A stretch of 64,000 bases of DNA from positions 257,050 to 321,049 of the forward strand of contig WTPW01000425.1 in NCBI GenBank assembly GCA_009809945.1. Direction: 5' to 3'. The translations under genes and the position numbers were made by a program. Positions 45,971 to 57,045 of this stretch are shown here, piece by piece. The notes beneath the pieces were generated by a model. It saw only the letters and a program-made list of their open reading frames with translations, searched no databases and was not told the origin of the DNA. Each line of letters starts with the position of its first letter. Position 1 is the first letter of the stretch. The stretch comes from Gigaspora margarita. Lineage: Eukaryota; Glomeromycota; Glomeromycetes; Diversisporales; Gigasporaceae.

Positions 45971-47770
45971 ATGACAACTCTGTTGACCCAAGAAAGCAAA
46001 GAAAACAAAGAAAAACAGACGCATGAGCAGGAAAACAAAGAAAACAAAGAAAAACAGACACGTGAACAGGAAAATAAAATCGCGGAACCACCACTCAAAT
46101 GGGATGAACAGGTCAATAAAGAAATCACTACACTTAGCGATATCACAAATACAACAAATATAAAGCAGTCAGAACATATAGAGAGTAGGGTTCCTCAAAT
46201 TCAAATCAAATCAAATATTGGGTCAATTTGAATTTGATCAAATCAAATTGACCCTGATTTGAATTTGATTTGATTCAAATATTTGGATTTGAATTTGATT
46301 TGAATTTGAATTTTTAATAGTAATTTTTAAATTAAATCAAATATTTGTCAAATCAAATCAAATTTGGTCAGATTTGAATTTGATCAAATCAAATATAGTC
46401 AAATTTGAATTTGGATTTGATCAAATATTTGATTCAAATATTTGAAGATCAAATCAAATTGCGGAACCCTAATAGAGAGTAACCCCGAAGCAAAAAATAC
46501 ACAAGTAANAGATGCAAAGAGCAGCAANGCTACAAATGAGATTAAAGNAGACAATATTTTAGATAGCGAGGACTTTATTGAAGACCTGGACTTTATGGAA
46601 GGATGCGTAACTGCAGCCTCCTCTAAATATAAAAATANAGAAAAGGACACAAAACAAAGTGAAAACGAACATACTTAGACAGATTATAGGCTGGAAAATG
46701 AACATCAAACAACGTCAAAAAAATCATGGTCCTCGTTATTCCCCAAACTAACACGAGAAAAAACTACTTTCTCCTCTTTCTCCCCTAGAAATACGCTCAA
46801 AACCAAAAATGACAATGCACTAATCATAGCAACTAGCAGCTTACAATGTTCATTTAATGAAATCATGGAAGATTTATTCAAGACAGCAGGTTACGATATT
46901 AANGCTGCCAAGCAACANTTTAATANGGGCAAAAGATCACANATAGAAATNATATTCAAAGATAAAGCTNNGCTACAAAAATATGCNNCAAAAGGTTTAA
47001 TGATCAAGGGGAGAACTTATTTTGGTTATATTCCCACAGATGCTAGAAAATCATATTTCTCAATAAAATGTAGAAACATTCCGCTAGGAGATAAGAACGA
47101 AATTTCGGAAGCATTGTTAGACGCATTCACAGATGTAGGAAATGTATCCTCAATTAGACCGCTTTTGATTGAGGGCACGCCATACCTCTCTGACCAATAG
47201 ATTGTGGTGTTTGACACAACCGACGATTCATCCCTAGAAGAAAGAATCCCTAGATTTACGCATATATGGGACAACAAAGTTACCACGAAATGGAGGTCAG
47301 CGCCTAAAGTATGTTACTTCTGCAAAGAAGAAGGCCATATTAAAAAAGACTGTCAACAACTTAAGTCTTCAATCAAAGCCAGAGAAAGAGCACGCAGGGA
47401 ATGGAACATGTATTCTCTCAGAACATCTATAGAAAATGAGGGGCAGGAGGACCCCACTCCTCTAGATGATCACATGACAGACTCAGAAACCACTGAAATC
47501 CAATCAGAACCGAATGAGATCGCAGAAAATGGCAATGATATGCAAATAGATGGATCCAGCGTTAAACCTGTAGAAATGATAAGCAATGCAGACACACCGG
47601 CCACACCTCAAAACCCAATCACAGGCCCAGTATATGAACTATCGGCCGCCTATAACGATGAGAGACCGGCTGCAGATCCTATGACTAAAAGTGAGACTAC
47701 ATTTCCTAACACGTCGTCGAACATAATCTCCCCAAAAAATGGGATAGAAGAGAACACTCCTTCACATTAG
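45971..47770 (+). pseudogene. LINE A ORF1 of the nearly full-length copy
   Basis: It starts MTTLLTQESKENKEKQ, a Glu/Lys/Gln-rich region that continues LKWDEQVNKEITTLSDITNT and is interrupted by a hAT MITE at 46186. The core begins about 46730 (WSSLFPKLTREKTTF) and continues with CSFNEIMEDLFKTAGYDI and FGYIPTDARKSYFSIKCRNI. TAG at 47198-47200 replaces Trp in SDQW. The knuckle CYFCKEEGHIKKDC is at about 47310-47350. A low-complexity tail ends at 47770. Several undetermined bases lie at 46500-47000. ORF1 proteins package LINE RNA; this copy cannot make a full one unless the TAG is read through. Confidence 0.8.
46186..46471. mobile_element. hAT MITE, TAGGGTTCC family, copy 4
   Basis: The ends TAGGGTTCCTCAAATTC and AATTGCGGAACCCTA are flanked by ATAGAGAG (46178-46185, 46472-46479). 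It interrupts LINE A ORF1. Same internal ATTTGAATTTGATC array as the other copies. Confidence 0.92.
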
Positions 47771-47912
47771 TGAAACGTGCCAATTACAAAAAAAGGAAGT
47801 CAACCAACAGTAAGATGGATAAAAAGGAAAACTTGAGGCCAGCCCCTTACACCAATAAAGGGGAAGGGACCAATCCCAAGCATTAGCTGGGCCACCAAAC
47901 CTATCACGTAAT

Positions 47913-48671
47913 ATGCCTCACAATATAAATTTGAAAATAGCAACACTAAACGTGAAAGGTCTAAATAACAGAGGCAAACAATCAAATACTATCACACTAC
48001 TAAAATCATACAAGTTAGACATAATTACACTACAGGAAACTAACATGAACAATGAAAAAACAATTGAACAAATTAAATTTCAATGGGGGTTTCCCTCAAT
48101 ATGGACAAATAAAGGAGCTATCCTCGCAGGAAAGAAGGACATTGAATTTACCAATATAGTAACATCCATGGAAGGGAGAGTAATAGAAGCAGAGTTCAAA
48201 CATAAGGGACAAGAATTCCATATTACCAATATCTACGCTCCCCCTAACTTGCCAGATAGAATAAAATTCTTTGAAAGATGGGAGCCATCAATAAAAAGAG
48301 GATCCATTAATATAATAACAGGNGATTTTAATACCAACTTAAACCCAGAATCAAATCGAATAAGTCAGTCAGCATATCAACAAGACCCATCCCGTAAACA
48401 ATTGCTAGAGCTGACTAAAGACTTCATAGATGCCTCTGAAGTAGCAGGAGAGTCTCCCTTCCTTACTTACTGCCAAAATACACAGATAGGGAGAAGCATG
48501 GCCACGTGCATAGATTACATCTTCATAGAAGCGGAATATAGCCATTTGATCAAGCAAATATCATTGCGACATGGAAACTCTGACCATATGCTCTTAGAAT
48601 GCACATCCGCTCAGCCAAACCACACGAATCCAATGCCCTTTGGAGATTTGACGAGCGATGTTTGCGCAAGT
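47913..48671 (+). pseudogene. LINE A ORF2, endonuclease domain
   Basis: The frame opens MPHNINLKIATLNVKGLNNR and contains the catalytic landmarks of APE-type LINE endonucleases: LQETNMNN (about residue 47), DFNTNLNPESNRIS (about 137, the Gly of GDFN hidden by an undetermined base), CIDYIFIEAEY (about 198) and HGNSDHMLLECT (about 218). By family it nicks the target and primes reverse transcription. The last LINE residues (RFDERCL-like, in another frame) stop at about 48665, where AT-rich ATCGAT repeats begin. ORF2 resumes at 50914. Confidence 0.85.
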
Positions 48672-50905
48672 TAATCGTTTTATATCGATTAAAAAATAAC
48701 GATATATATCGATTAACTGGTTAAAAATCGATATATATCTAAATCGATATATATCATTTTCTATATTAAATCGTTATATATCTATAAATCGATTATAATC
48801 GGAATTATTTGAAATGATATATAACGATTAACAGATCTTTAACGATTATATAATGTTTTGACTATCACCGGGTAAAAANNNNNNNNNNNNNNNNNNNNNN
48901 NNNNNNNNNNNNNNNNNNNNNNNNNNNNNNNNNNNNNNNNNNNNNNNNNNNNNNNNNNNNNNNNNNNNNNNNNNNNNNNNNNNNNNNNNNNNNNNNNNNN
49001 NNNNNNNNNNNNNNNNNNNNNNNNNNNNNNNNNNNNNNNNNNNNNNNNNNNNNNNNNNNNNNNNNNNNNNNNNNNNNNNNNNNNNNNNNNNNNNNNNNNN
49101 NNNNNNNNNNNNNNNNNNNNNNNNNNNNNNNNNNNNNNNNNNNNNNNNNNNNNNNNNNNNNNNNNNNNNNNNNNNNNNNNNNNNNNNNNNNNNNNNNNNN
49201 NNNNNNNNNNNNNNNNNNNNNNNNNNNNNNNNNNNNNNNNNTAATATTTCGAATTGTTTCGAAATATTTTAAAAATAGAAAATCAAGCTAGATCAGTAGA
49301 TCTGTACCCTAGATCATACCAAGAACGCGTTTGACTAATATTTTCAAAATGGTTCGAAATGTTTCGATGATCATGGTACAAGATCAGATTAGATCTTTGT
49401 TTATTTTTTTTTTGCTTATAATTTAGATTTTCTATCAATTTTACATTGTTTTTTTGTTTTCGTTTTGATTTTTTTTTGGTTCGTTTCATTTCGTTTAGTT
49501 TCGTTTAGTTTCATTTTATTTTTTTTATTTTTTTTTTCTTTTATTATTATTTAATTTATTTTATTTTATTTTTACAAAAAAACACTTTTTGGCAAGAAAT
49601 ATAGTAACTTTTCGACACCTTGCGCAAGGCAACGTGTTGTAGTTGATATCGTCGTTGGTGTCATCGTTGGAATTGTCATTAACTGATGTCGTTAGTGTTT
49701 TTGTAGTTTTTCTTCTCTTGCGTTCGTATGGTGTGGTCTTGCTCGTTTCTCTTGCATTCGTATGGGGTGGTCTTGCTCATTCTCTTGCGTTTGTACAGGG
49801 TTGTATGGGGTAATTTTTCTTGTTTCTCTTGCATTTGTACGGGTGGTATAACACTAACACTTCTGAGAAATAGTTTTTTTATTTTGTTTTACTTTACTAT
49901 TTTTTTAGAAAGTAGCGAAAATAAGCGAATATAAGCGAATAGAAGCGAATATGAGCGAAGAGAAGCAAATATAATAGTTTATTTTTTTCGTTTTCATTTT
50001 TTTTTATTTTTTCGGTTTTGTTTTTTGTTCTTTTTTTTTATTTATTTTTTTAATTTTATTTTTATTTTATTTATTTCTAAATTCTTTCAGAACTTTGCAC
50101 AAAAAACGTTGTAACTATTCCGGCACTTTACAAGAACACCAATTCTTTGCAAGAAGTCACGAATATGAACGAATATAATCGAATATAATCGAATATGGGC
50201 GAAATATAAGTTTATTTTTTTTCGTTTTTGTTTTTTTTGTTATTTTTTTGGTTTGTTTTTTGTTTGGTTTTTTTTTACTTATTTTTTTAATTTTATTTTA
50301 TTTTATTTATTCCTTACTTCTTTCGGAACTTTGCAAGAAAACGACCTAACTTTCTGGGACTTTGCAAGAAGTAGCGAATATAAGCAAATATAAACAAATA
50401 TAAGCGAATATGAGCGAATATAAAGAATGTAATAGTTTATTTTTTTTGGTTTCATTTTTTTAATTTTTTTTGGTTTCGTTTTTTTTGGATTTATTTTTTT
50501 TGTCATTTTTTTTATAATAATATATAATATATGTAATATTTAAAATATAATATATAATAAAAAAATAAAATTTTATATTAAATAGCGAAAACTTGTGATT
50601 ATTGTATATTTAATAAATTAAAATATTATATAATAATAATAAATAAAAAATATTTATAATTAAATTGCGAAAACTTGCGAAAACCTGTAAAATGTTCAAA
50701 AAGCATGATTATGTGAATATAATAATTATTAATTGATATCATATTCGATATAACCGGATATATATTGATTACTATCACTATCGATAGTAATCGATAGGGT
50801 ATTAACCGGATATTAATCGATTACTATCACTATCGATAGGAATCGATAGGGGTGTTGATAATCGATATATATCTTACCGGTTAGTAATCGATATATATCT
50901 ATATA
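48672..50905. repeat. AT-rich ATCGAT-repeat block with assembly gap
   Basis: AACGATATATATCGATTAAC-like words fill 48672-48870 and 50720-50905. Undetermined bases occupy 48879-49241. Between 49560 and 50450 a degenerate unit of about 200-230 bp repeats: CTTTGCAAGAAGTAGCGAAT then AAGCGAATATAAGCGAATA, then a long T-rich stretch. No gene is present. A similar ATCGAT block flanks a SINE at 56930-57830. The right edge AATTTGCCGATGA resembles AATTTCCCGATGA at 57822, hinting at a defined element end. Confidence 0.55.
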
Positions 50906-50913
50906 TAAAATTT

Positions 50914-53399
50914 GCCGATGAACAGATAAAGAAGCCCCTAATGATTGGGATTTGTGTAAGCTAAGGATTCAATCCATAATAAGAGCGTTCAAGAAGCCAA
51001 AAGCCACAGAAGGGAAAATCGCTCAATTGAACAAGAAACTTCTGAGACTCAAAAAAAGTGCAGCTAGACAGGATGTTAGTAGCCTCGCAACTCAAAAGAT
51101 AGAAGAAATACAGATGGACAGCTTTCCGAAACATGGCGCAGAAAATCAAATGCCCGTTGGATAGAAAAAGGCAATATCAAGCTGTCAGGATAAGATTAAA
51201 ATCCCGGGGGATTCGGAATTAAGACAAGAACCGCTACATTATATAAAAACCTTCTATGAAGCCTTATACAAGACAGAGACCCCTGATGATAATGCAATTT
51301 CAGACATCACTAAAGACCTGCCTCACGTTCAACAGGAAGGGAACACGAGATTAGTGAAGAAGAAATTGAGGGTGCAATTCGGTCACTTGCATANAATAAA
51401 TCCCCAGGCACGGATGGCCTGACACATGAATTCTATAGGCTGCTAATAGACAAGGTCACCCCAGTCCTAAAAATAGTATTCAACAGGGTCATGAGAACAG
51501 GAATAATGCCGATATCATGGCACAAAAACATTCTGGTTTTAATACCAAAAAAAGAGGAAAATTTGGAAGAGCTCGGCAGTTGGAGACCGATATCGTTGGT
51601 CAACAGCGACGTCAAGATATTTATGAAAATATTGGCAGACAGGCTTAACGGTATTTGCGAGAAACTTATAACTAATGGCCAACAAGGCTTTATTAAAGGA
51701 AGACAAATCACTGACGCAGTCTTAGATATCATCACGACCCTCAGAAATAAAAGAAACGCCACGGACCTAGGCTGGTTAGTCCTAATTGACCAGGCGAAAG
51801 CCTTCGATAGAGTTAACCATGCCTATCTGGAGGCAGTATTAAAGCAAATGAAGTTCGGAAAAGGCTTCATCAGAATAATAAACAATCTCTTCACTAACCA
51901 AAAGGCTCATATTCTTGGCAAAGATGGCATCTCAGAACCATTCAGAGTAGAAAAAGGGGTGCGCCAAGGAGACCCTCTCTCACCACTGCTATAGGTTATC
52001 GCATTCGAACCCCTGTTAAGACAAATTGAAAAAAATATTAGAGGTATAACCCTTGGTAATTTCTTCTTCAAAGCAGCAGCATATGCAGATGATCTCTCAG
52101 TAGGAATTGGGTCTAGTTCAGACTGGGAGGAACTACAAAAAATTATAAAACTTTATGAAAGCGCCTCCAATGCTAAAATAAATAAAAGGAAAACAAAGCT
52201 GCTACCTCTGACACAAACAGCGGAAAGAGTCGAGTTAGAAAATGAAGAGGATTTTAATAAAATTACAGAAGAAGAAGCCATAAAAATCTTGGGATATTCG
52301 CTCCCAAAAACTTCTGGCCAGGATATATAACCAAGATTAAGAAATTAATAGAACAGTACAGTGGCAGAAACCTCTCTCTGAGAGGGAAAATCCTGGTGGC
52401 AAACTTATTAATCCTATCTTGGATTTGGTACGCCTCGTATATATGTCCACCTAATAGAAAACAGATCTTAGAAATCAATGACAACATCGCCTATTGGATT
52501 AAGCAAAAATCTAAGCTGCTACCAAAGTACTCCACTTTTCAAAAGGCTTACAATAACTTCGGGCTTCAAGCCCCTATAATAAACAATCTGTTAGATGCGC
52601 GGCTAGTGACTGTATGGAAAAGACTCATGACTGGCAATATCTTGTGGTCTTTATTTCAGAGAGATACTATAACCCGCCTATTAAGAAATAAAAGGAACAT
52701 CGAAGTGGTCACAGCATTAAAAGAGAATCCCATAAAACTGAAAACATGGCCGGATGAATGGAAGCCCTATCCAGCACAATCCTTGCAAACTCAAATTGGC
52801 CATGGGAAAACTCGATGATTCAAATAGGACGATGGACGGGGGCACAAATTACAGTTAAAAGGGTAGTAAATCTTTTGAGAGAAGCGAACACGAGTCACAA
52901 TAATGAGGCAGAGCCGTCTGGGGAAAAGAAAATTTGGCTTCATCAAAAGGAGTTATATCACAAATCTCTACCCCTTGGATACAGAATTAGACACATAAGT
53001 GAAAACGAAACTGGAGACTGTCCATGGTGCCCGGGAAGAAGACAAAATATTGAACATTTTGCGATAGAGTGTGGAATAGGCAGAGAAATATGGCTTGCGG
53101 CCTACAAGTTCATTCGACTAGAAGGGATACAACCACCCTCGAAAATCGAAGAGGTCTTCACACCTATGACCAACATAGAAAGAAAGGATATGGAGGCCAT
53201 AATATGGTTGAATACAATCATTATATATGAGCTTTGGTGTGTATACACCTCCTATAAGTGGGGAAAGGAACCGCTGTCGAATGAAGTGGCTACTGTGAGA
53301 GCAATGTCACGGATAAGAAAAGAAGTCTCCGACCTACGAAGTCGTCTGGGAGAAAGCTCTAAGAGTAAGGCAAAAAGGTTTAAATGCATAAAATGCTAG
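50914..53399 (+). pseudogene. LINE A ORF2, reverse transcriptase and C-terminal zinc finger
   Basis: This is the rest of ORF2. Linker DWDLCKLRIQSIIRAFKK comes first, then RT: SPGTDGLTHEFYRLL (about 51400), HKNILVLIPKKEENLEELGS, RPISLVNSDVKIFMKILADR. Motif A is VLIDQAKAFDRVNHAYL (about 51775), motif B GVRQGDPLSPLL (about 51955) and motif C AAYADDLSVGIGS (about 52080, both Asp kept). Thumb/connection follows from 52340. The finger CPWCPGRRQNIEHFAIEC is at about 53020-53075, and the frame ends KRFKCIKC. A TAG at 51992-51994 replaces Tyr (compare SPLLYIIAFEPL on the minus strand near 63340). A short deletion near 52297, against the copy at 63013-63050, and further shifts inactivate it. Confidence 0.88.
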
Positions 53400-53464
53400 A
53401 AATTTAGTATATAGGTAACATAGACATAAAATTGTATCGAATGTACATAGGTTAATTCTACACA

Positions 53465-53531
53465 TTTTCTGTTAATAAAAGTGCACCACTTGTGCCCAGG
53501 GGGTATATAACCCATCCTGGTTTTAATAAAA
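53465..53531 (+). other. LINE A 3' tail
   Basis: After the stop and about 65 bases, GTTAATAAAAGTGCACCACT is followed by a short inverted pair CAGGGGG/CCATCCTGG and TTTTAATAAAAA. The same tail is present reversed at 61018-61075. The SINE tails in this window share TTAATAAAAG, a G/C-rich hairpin-like stretch and GGTTAAAATAAAA, so this may be the region recognised by the LINE reverse transcriptase. Confidence 0.6.
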
Positions 53532-53639
53532 AAAAAACAATAGATTAGATTTAATATTGTAAAAGCCACAGATGGCAGGGTTATGGAGGCAGAATTCGAT
53601 TACAAAGATCAAGAATATCATATAGTAAACATCTATGCC

Positions 53640-54038
53640 TATGCTTGTTGGCAAAACCTATGGGATTTGGCTATGGGCAAACCTGAACAAATAGGTTTGT
53701 CCACCTATATTTAAAAATCCCATATGGTCCCATGACCAAAAAAAGACCTTAATAAAAGACCGCCATCAAGCGGCTTCGAGTATAGGCTCAAAGAAATTAA
53801 AAAAAATCCCATATGGCAAAACTGGACAAATCCCAAACCCAAATCCCAAATCCCAAACTCATCCCAAATCCCAAACTCATCCCAAATCCCAAACTTATCC
53901 CAAATCACAAACCCATCCCAAATCCCAAACCCAAATCCAAAACCCAAATTCCAAACCAAAATTCCAAACCTTTGGAATCTGGAGTTTTCTAAAGAAAACT
54001 TTTTTCTTTACTAAACAAACCTCTTTTTTAACTTCTAA
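53640..54038. mobile_element. hAT-like element C, partial second copy
   Basis: TATGCTTGTTGGCAAAAC begins the element inside the endonuclease frame of the outer LINE A (after HIVNIYA-like sequence). CTATGGGCAAACCTGAACAA and the CCCAAATCCCAAAC minisatellite (53817-53980) follow, matching 12243-12591 reversed. The right end is not found; a GGGAAG element starts at 54039. Confidence 0.7.
53728..53804 (+). mobile_element. SINE tail fragment (77 bp)
   Basis: AATCCCATATGG stands before (53716-53727) and after (53805-53816) the insert. The insert reads CCATGACC, GACCTTAATAAAAGACCGC, AAGCGGCTTCGAGTATAGGC and an A-rich end, the SINE tail only. This is an extremely 5'-truncated retroposition. Confidence 0.85.
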
Positions 54039-54584
54039 GGGAAGCACAGTAAATCATGTAATTTTCTGAGGGGTGGTCCCCATCTATCACGTCCTATATA
54101 TATATAATATATAGTATAAATAGCCAATAATATTAAAGTAAAATCGATTTTTAGTTAATCGCAGATAGTTGCTACATAGTAAAGCCTAAATTCTACTATG
54201 TTAATCGATAATTATCGATTAAGTAAACTTGTTTGGAAAATACAAATACACATACTCTGAAATTTTTATTAAAATTGATAAATTTTTTATTATTTACCTT
54301 TTAATTTTACGTTTGCAAAAGTCAATTAATAAAAAATTCTTTAACACTTATAAAAATTCTGTGATACATGTATTTTGACCTTCTGAATAAGTTTACTTAA
54401 AATATTTTTCGATTTATTTAGTAATATTTAGACTTACTATGTAGCAACTTTTGTCAATTGTGGGGTAGCTTATTTTTAGGTCAAAGACGTTTTGAGTTTT
54501 TTTTAAATTTGATTGGTCAATAGTCCTATCACTAGGGGGTCAGGACCTATGTAAATCCTAATCATGTAATTTACTGCACTTCCC
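54039..54584 (+). mobile_element. GGGAAG element, compact reference copy (546 bp)
   Basis: The ends GGGAAGCACAGTAAATCATG and AATTTACTGCACTTCCC are inverted repeats flanked by TAA (54036-54038, 54585-54587). Subterminal GGTGGTCCCCATCTATCACG and CACTAGGGGGTCAGGACC mark the two sides, and a foldback module lies between (about 54160-54465). No coding region. This copy lets the swollen copies at 651-23341 and 6255-12030 be recognised. Confidence 0.88.
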
Positions 54585-54592
54585 TAAGTAAA

Positions 54593-54817
54593 GTTGTAGA
54601 GAAGTTTTGCAATTAAAATGATAGTTAAAATGTTAAAATTGGCCTGGTTGATTGCAAGATACAAGTATTTTAGTCTTTGCGACTATATGTTTTCTTTTTT
54701 ATTTATATAAAAAAGAAAATATATAGTCATGAAGACTAAAATACTTATATATTGCGATCCACTAGGTCAATTATAATGTTTTAACTATCATTCTGATCGC
54801 AAGATACTTCTCTCAAC
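54593..54817. repeat. 225-bp imperfect palindrome
   Basis: GTTGTAGAGAAGTTTTGCAA at the left matches the inverse of TCGCAAGATACTTCTCTCAAC at the right. The arms meet in AAAAAAGAAAATATATAGTC and its inverse near 54714. No flanking duplication stands out. It is followed by ATCGATATAT-type repeats to about 55100. Confidence 0.7.
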
Positions 54818-55124
54818 TTTAATATCTATGATAGTTAGTAATCAATATATAACCTTGATAGTGATTATAATCGATATATCCATGATAGTTAATAATTGAC
54901 ATATAATCAATATAAAAACAATTAATATTTTGATAATAAAAAATGGGGTTATTATACCAAAATATATAGTACATATAATGAATTTAATTAATTTATATTG
55001 CAAAATTAGTTTTATAATTTATTTAATATTATAATATATATATACAATAATGTGTTTTTTATTTACACATACATATATTATCAAATAACAAATACCACCA
55101 AGTAAAACCACTTATTCTAACTTC

Positions 55125-55275
55125 TACTCCTAACCCTAACTAATTATAACTAAACACCCTAACACTAATATTAACTAAATACATAACCCTAACTATTCTA
55201 AATAACAAAATCTAAATCCTAACGACGGCGAACCCTAACCCTAACCCGAATCCTAACGACGGCGAACCCTAACCC
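55125..55275. repeat. Interstitial telomere-like CCCTAA tracts
   Basis: CCTAACCCTAAC occurs at 55131-55142, and GCGAACCCTAACCCTAACCC occurs twice in a 36-bp tandem unit (about 55216-55285) with AATCCTAACGACG between. It is not a chromosome end, as other repeats continue on both sides. Confidence 0.7.
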
Positions 55276-55284
55276 TAACCCGAA

Positions 55285-55500
55285 TCCTAACGACGGCTCT
55301 AACAGCGAAATCGTATCTAAAGAAGAAAGCATCCAATAGCTCCAGTACCCGAACCTAAATCCTAACAATGGCTCCAATGACGAAATCGTATCTAAAAAAA
55401 GAAAAGCATCCAATAACTCCAGTACCCAAACACGAATCCTAATAATGGCTCCAATACTGAAATCGTATCTAAAAGAAGAAAAGCATCCAATAAATCCAGT
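55285..55500 (+). pseudogene. Tandem coding-like repeat (Lys/Arg- and Asn/Ser-rich)
   Basis: A unit of about 65-70 bp occurs three times: AATGGCTCCAATGACGAAAT, CGTATCTAAAAAAAGAAAAG, CATCCAATAACTCCAGTA. In one frame it reads SNDEIVSKKRKASNNSS, a nuclear-signal-like basic cluster followed by Asn/Ser. Single-base differences between units break the frame. It may be a remnant of a host or transposase tail; I do not recognise the gene. Confidence 0.4.
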
Positions 55501-55507
55501 AATGACA

Positions 55508-56110
55508 GTTCATGACACTATTTCATGTTTTCCGAAGTACAAACTTACAAAAGAAAGAGGTGTTAGTAAAAAGAATTAAAATATAAAAAAGAAAGCAAGA
55601 CAAAAATACAACCCGGTATACCAGCCCAAGATTCCATTCATGACACCATTTCATGTTTCTCGAAGTACAAAATCTTTATACCAGCCCAAGATTCTGTTCA
55701 TGACGTCATTTCATGTTTCCCGAAGTACAACCTACAAAAGAAAGAATGCGTTAGTGAAAAGAATATAAAAAAAAAGCAAGACAAAAATACAAACTGGTAC
55801 ACTCCTTATATCAGCCCAAGATCTCGTTCACGATACCATTTCATGTTTTTCAAAGTACAAACTTATAAAAGAAAAAGTGCGTTAGTAAAAAGAATTAAAA
55901 TATGAAAAAGAAAGCAAGACAAAAATAAAACTGATATACCAGCCCAAGATTCTATTCACGACACCATTTCACATTTCCTGAAGTGCAAACTTCTTACACC
56001 AGCCCAAGATTCTGTTCACGACACCATTTCACGTTTTCTGAAGTACAGCCTACAAAAGAAAAAGTGCATTAGTAAAAAGAATATGAAAAAAAGCAAGACA
56101 AAAATACAGA
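55508..56110. repeat. Tandem array, unit about 60 or 130 bp, six repeats
   Basis: Each unit starts AGCCCAAGATTCTGTTCATG, ACACCATTTCATGTTTTC then GAAGTACAAAC. Longer units add CTTACAAAAGAAAGAGTGCG, TTAGTAAAAAGAAT and AAGCAAGACAAAAATACA. Starts are near 55508, 55621, 55681, 55810, 55939 and 55999; short and long units alternate. No frame runs through the array. Confidence 0.75.
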
Positions 56111-56353
56111 CCAAAGTTTTCCATATTAGAAAAAGATGCTGTGGTAATGGGTCAACTTCTAAATAGTAGTGGAGAAGAGTACTTTTGAGAGGTAGGTGGG
56201 AGATTGCCCACTTTACTACAGTACGAAAAAAAAATAAAAAAAATAAATATGAAATATGAAAAAAAAAATAAAAAATAAAAAAACGAAATAAATAAACAAA
56301 AAACATAAATAAAAATAAATAAATAAATAAATTAAGATGATTACTATTTGTAC

Positions 56354-56584
56354 ACCAGGTGTATGTACACACATATATTGATATCTTAAAATTCTGATTA
56401 TATAATAGCTTTTGGGGTTCTAACAAAAAATATTCCTTGCAAAATTTTAGTATAAACTATAACCTTCTCTAACCCTCAAGCTACCCTTACCCTAACCTTA
56501 AGTGTACTAATTTTTCGTTTATAATTTATATATTACACAAATTCGTAAATCAATAAATTAGTATGTGTGTATATACACCTGGTG
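56354..56584. mobile_element. TA-flanked MITE with CACCAGGTGTA ends (231 bp)
   Basis: CACCAGGTGTATGTACACAC and GTGTGTATATACACCTGGTG are inverted ends with TA on each side (56352-56353, 56585-56586). The interior is unremarkable apart from CTAACC-like words (56465-56505). No gene. Confidence 0.75.
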
Positions 56585-56594
56585 TAAATTAAGA

Positions 56595-56825
56595 AATTTT
56601 CATAAATTAAAATGAAAAAAAATAAAAAAATATATATAAATAAAAAATAAATAGAAAAAAATATATATAAAGAAAAAAAAAATCAAACCGAAAAAAAAAA
56701 TAAATATTGAAAAAAAAATTGAAAAAAAGATAAAAATAGAAAAAAATATATATAAAGAAAAAAAAAATAAAAAAATATATATATAAATCGAAATGAAAAA
56801 AAATAATTGAAAAAAAGATCAAAAA
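56595..56825. repeat. Purine-rich low-complexity tract
   Basis: The plus strand is almost only A with ATATATAAATA and GAAAAAAA words. Phe/Tyr-rich frames on the minus strand are artefacts of composition. A similar tract lies at 56225-56335. Confidence 0.8.
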
Positions 56826-57045
56826 CAGATTCGATAGATCTATCTAGATATACAAAGATTATTAATTGTGCAGATTTATAAATAAAAATTTGCAAAGATC
56901 TCGAAATTATGGATTTCTATCGACATGCATTGTATGCAGAACCTTAATTTAATGATCTGCTATATAACGATTAATAACTTAAATTGTTATTTATCGATTC
57001 AAATATATATGATAATAATTGATTAGCAGATGTATAACGATTTAT

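Larger units (their letters stand above)
45763..53531 (+). mobile_element. LINE A, nearly full-length copy with target duplication
   Basis: ACAATAGATTAGA stands on both sides (45750-45762, 53537-53549), preceded by A. The 5' leader (GATCTACACACACTCTCTTC onward) matches the start of another copy at 59749, so the 5' end is complete or nearly so. The 3' end reads GTTAATAAAAGTGCACCACT, GTGCCCAGGGGGTATATAAC, CCATCCTGGTTTTAATAAA. Removing the hAT MITE (46186-46471) and the AT-rich block with the assembly gap (about 48672-50905) leaves roughly 5.2 kb. Confidence 0.88.

Noticed and set aside
47198..47200. Programmed stop-codon recoding in LINE ORF1 as an established feature
   Set aside because: Two of the three TAG copies are close relatives and all three are otherwise broken, so decay is the simpler reading; kept only as a finding to test.
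55508..56110. CRISPR array
   Set aside because: Repeats are contiguous and of alternating length, without unique spacers, in eukaryotic DNA with no Cas genes.
56016..56895. Phe/Tyr-rich membrane-like proteins
   Set aside because: Products of A/T homopolymer composition, with no start context or neighbouring support.
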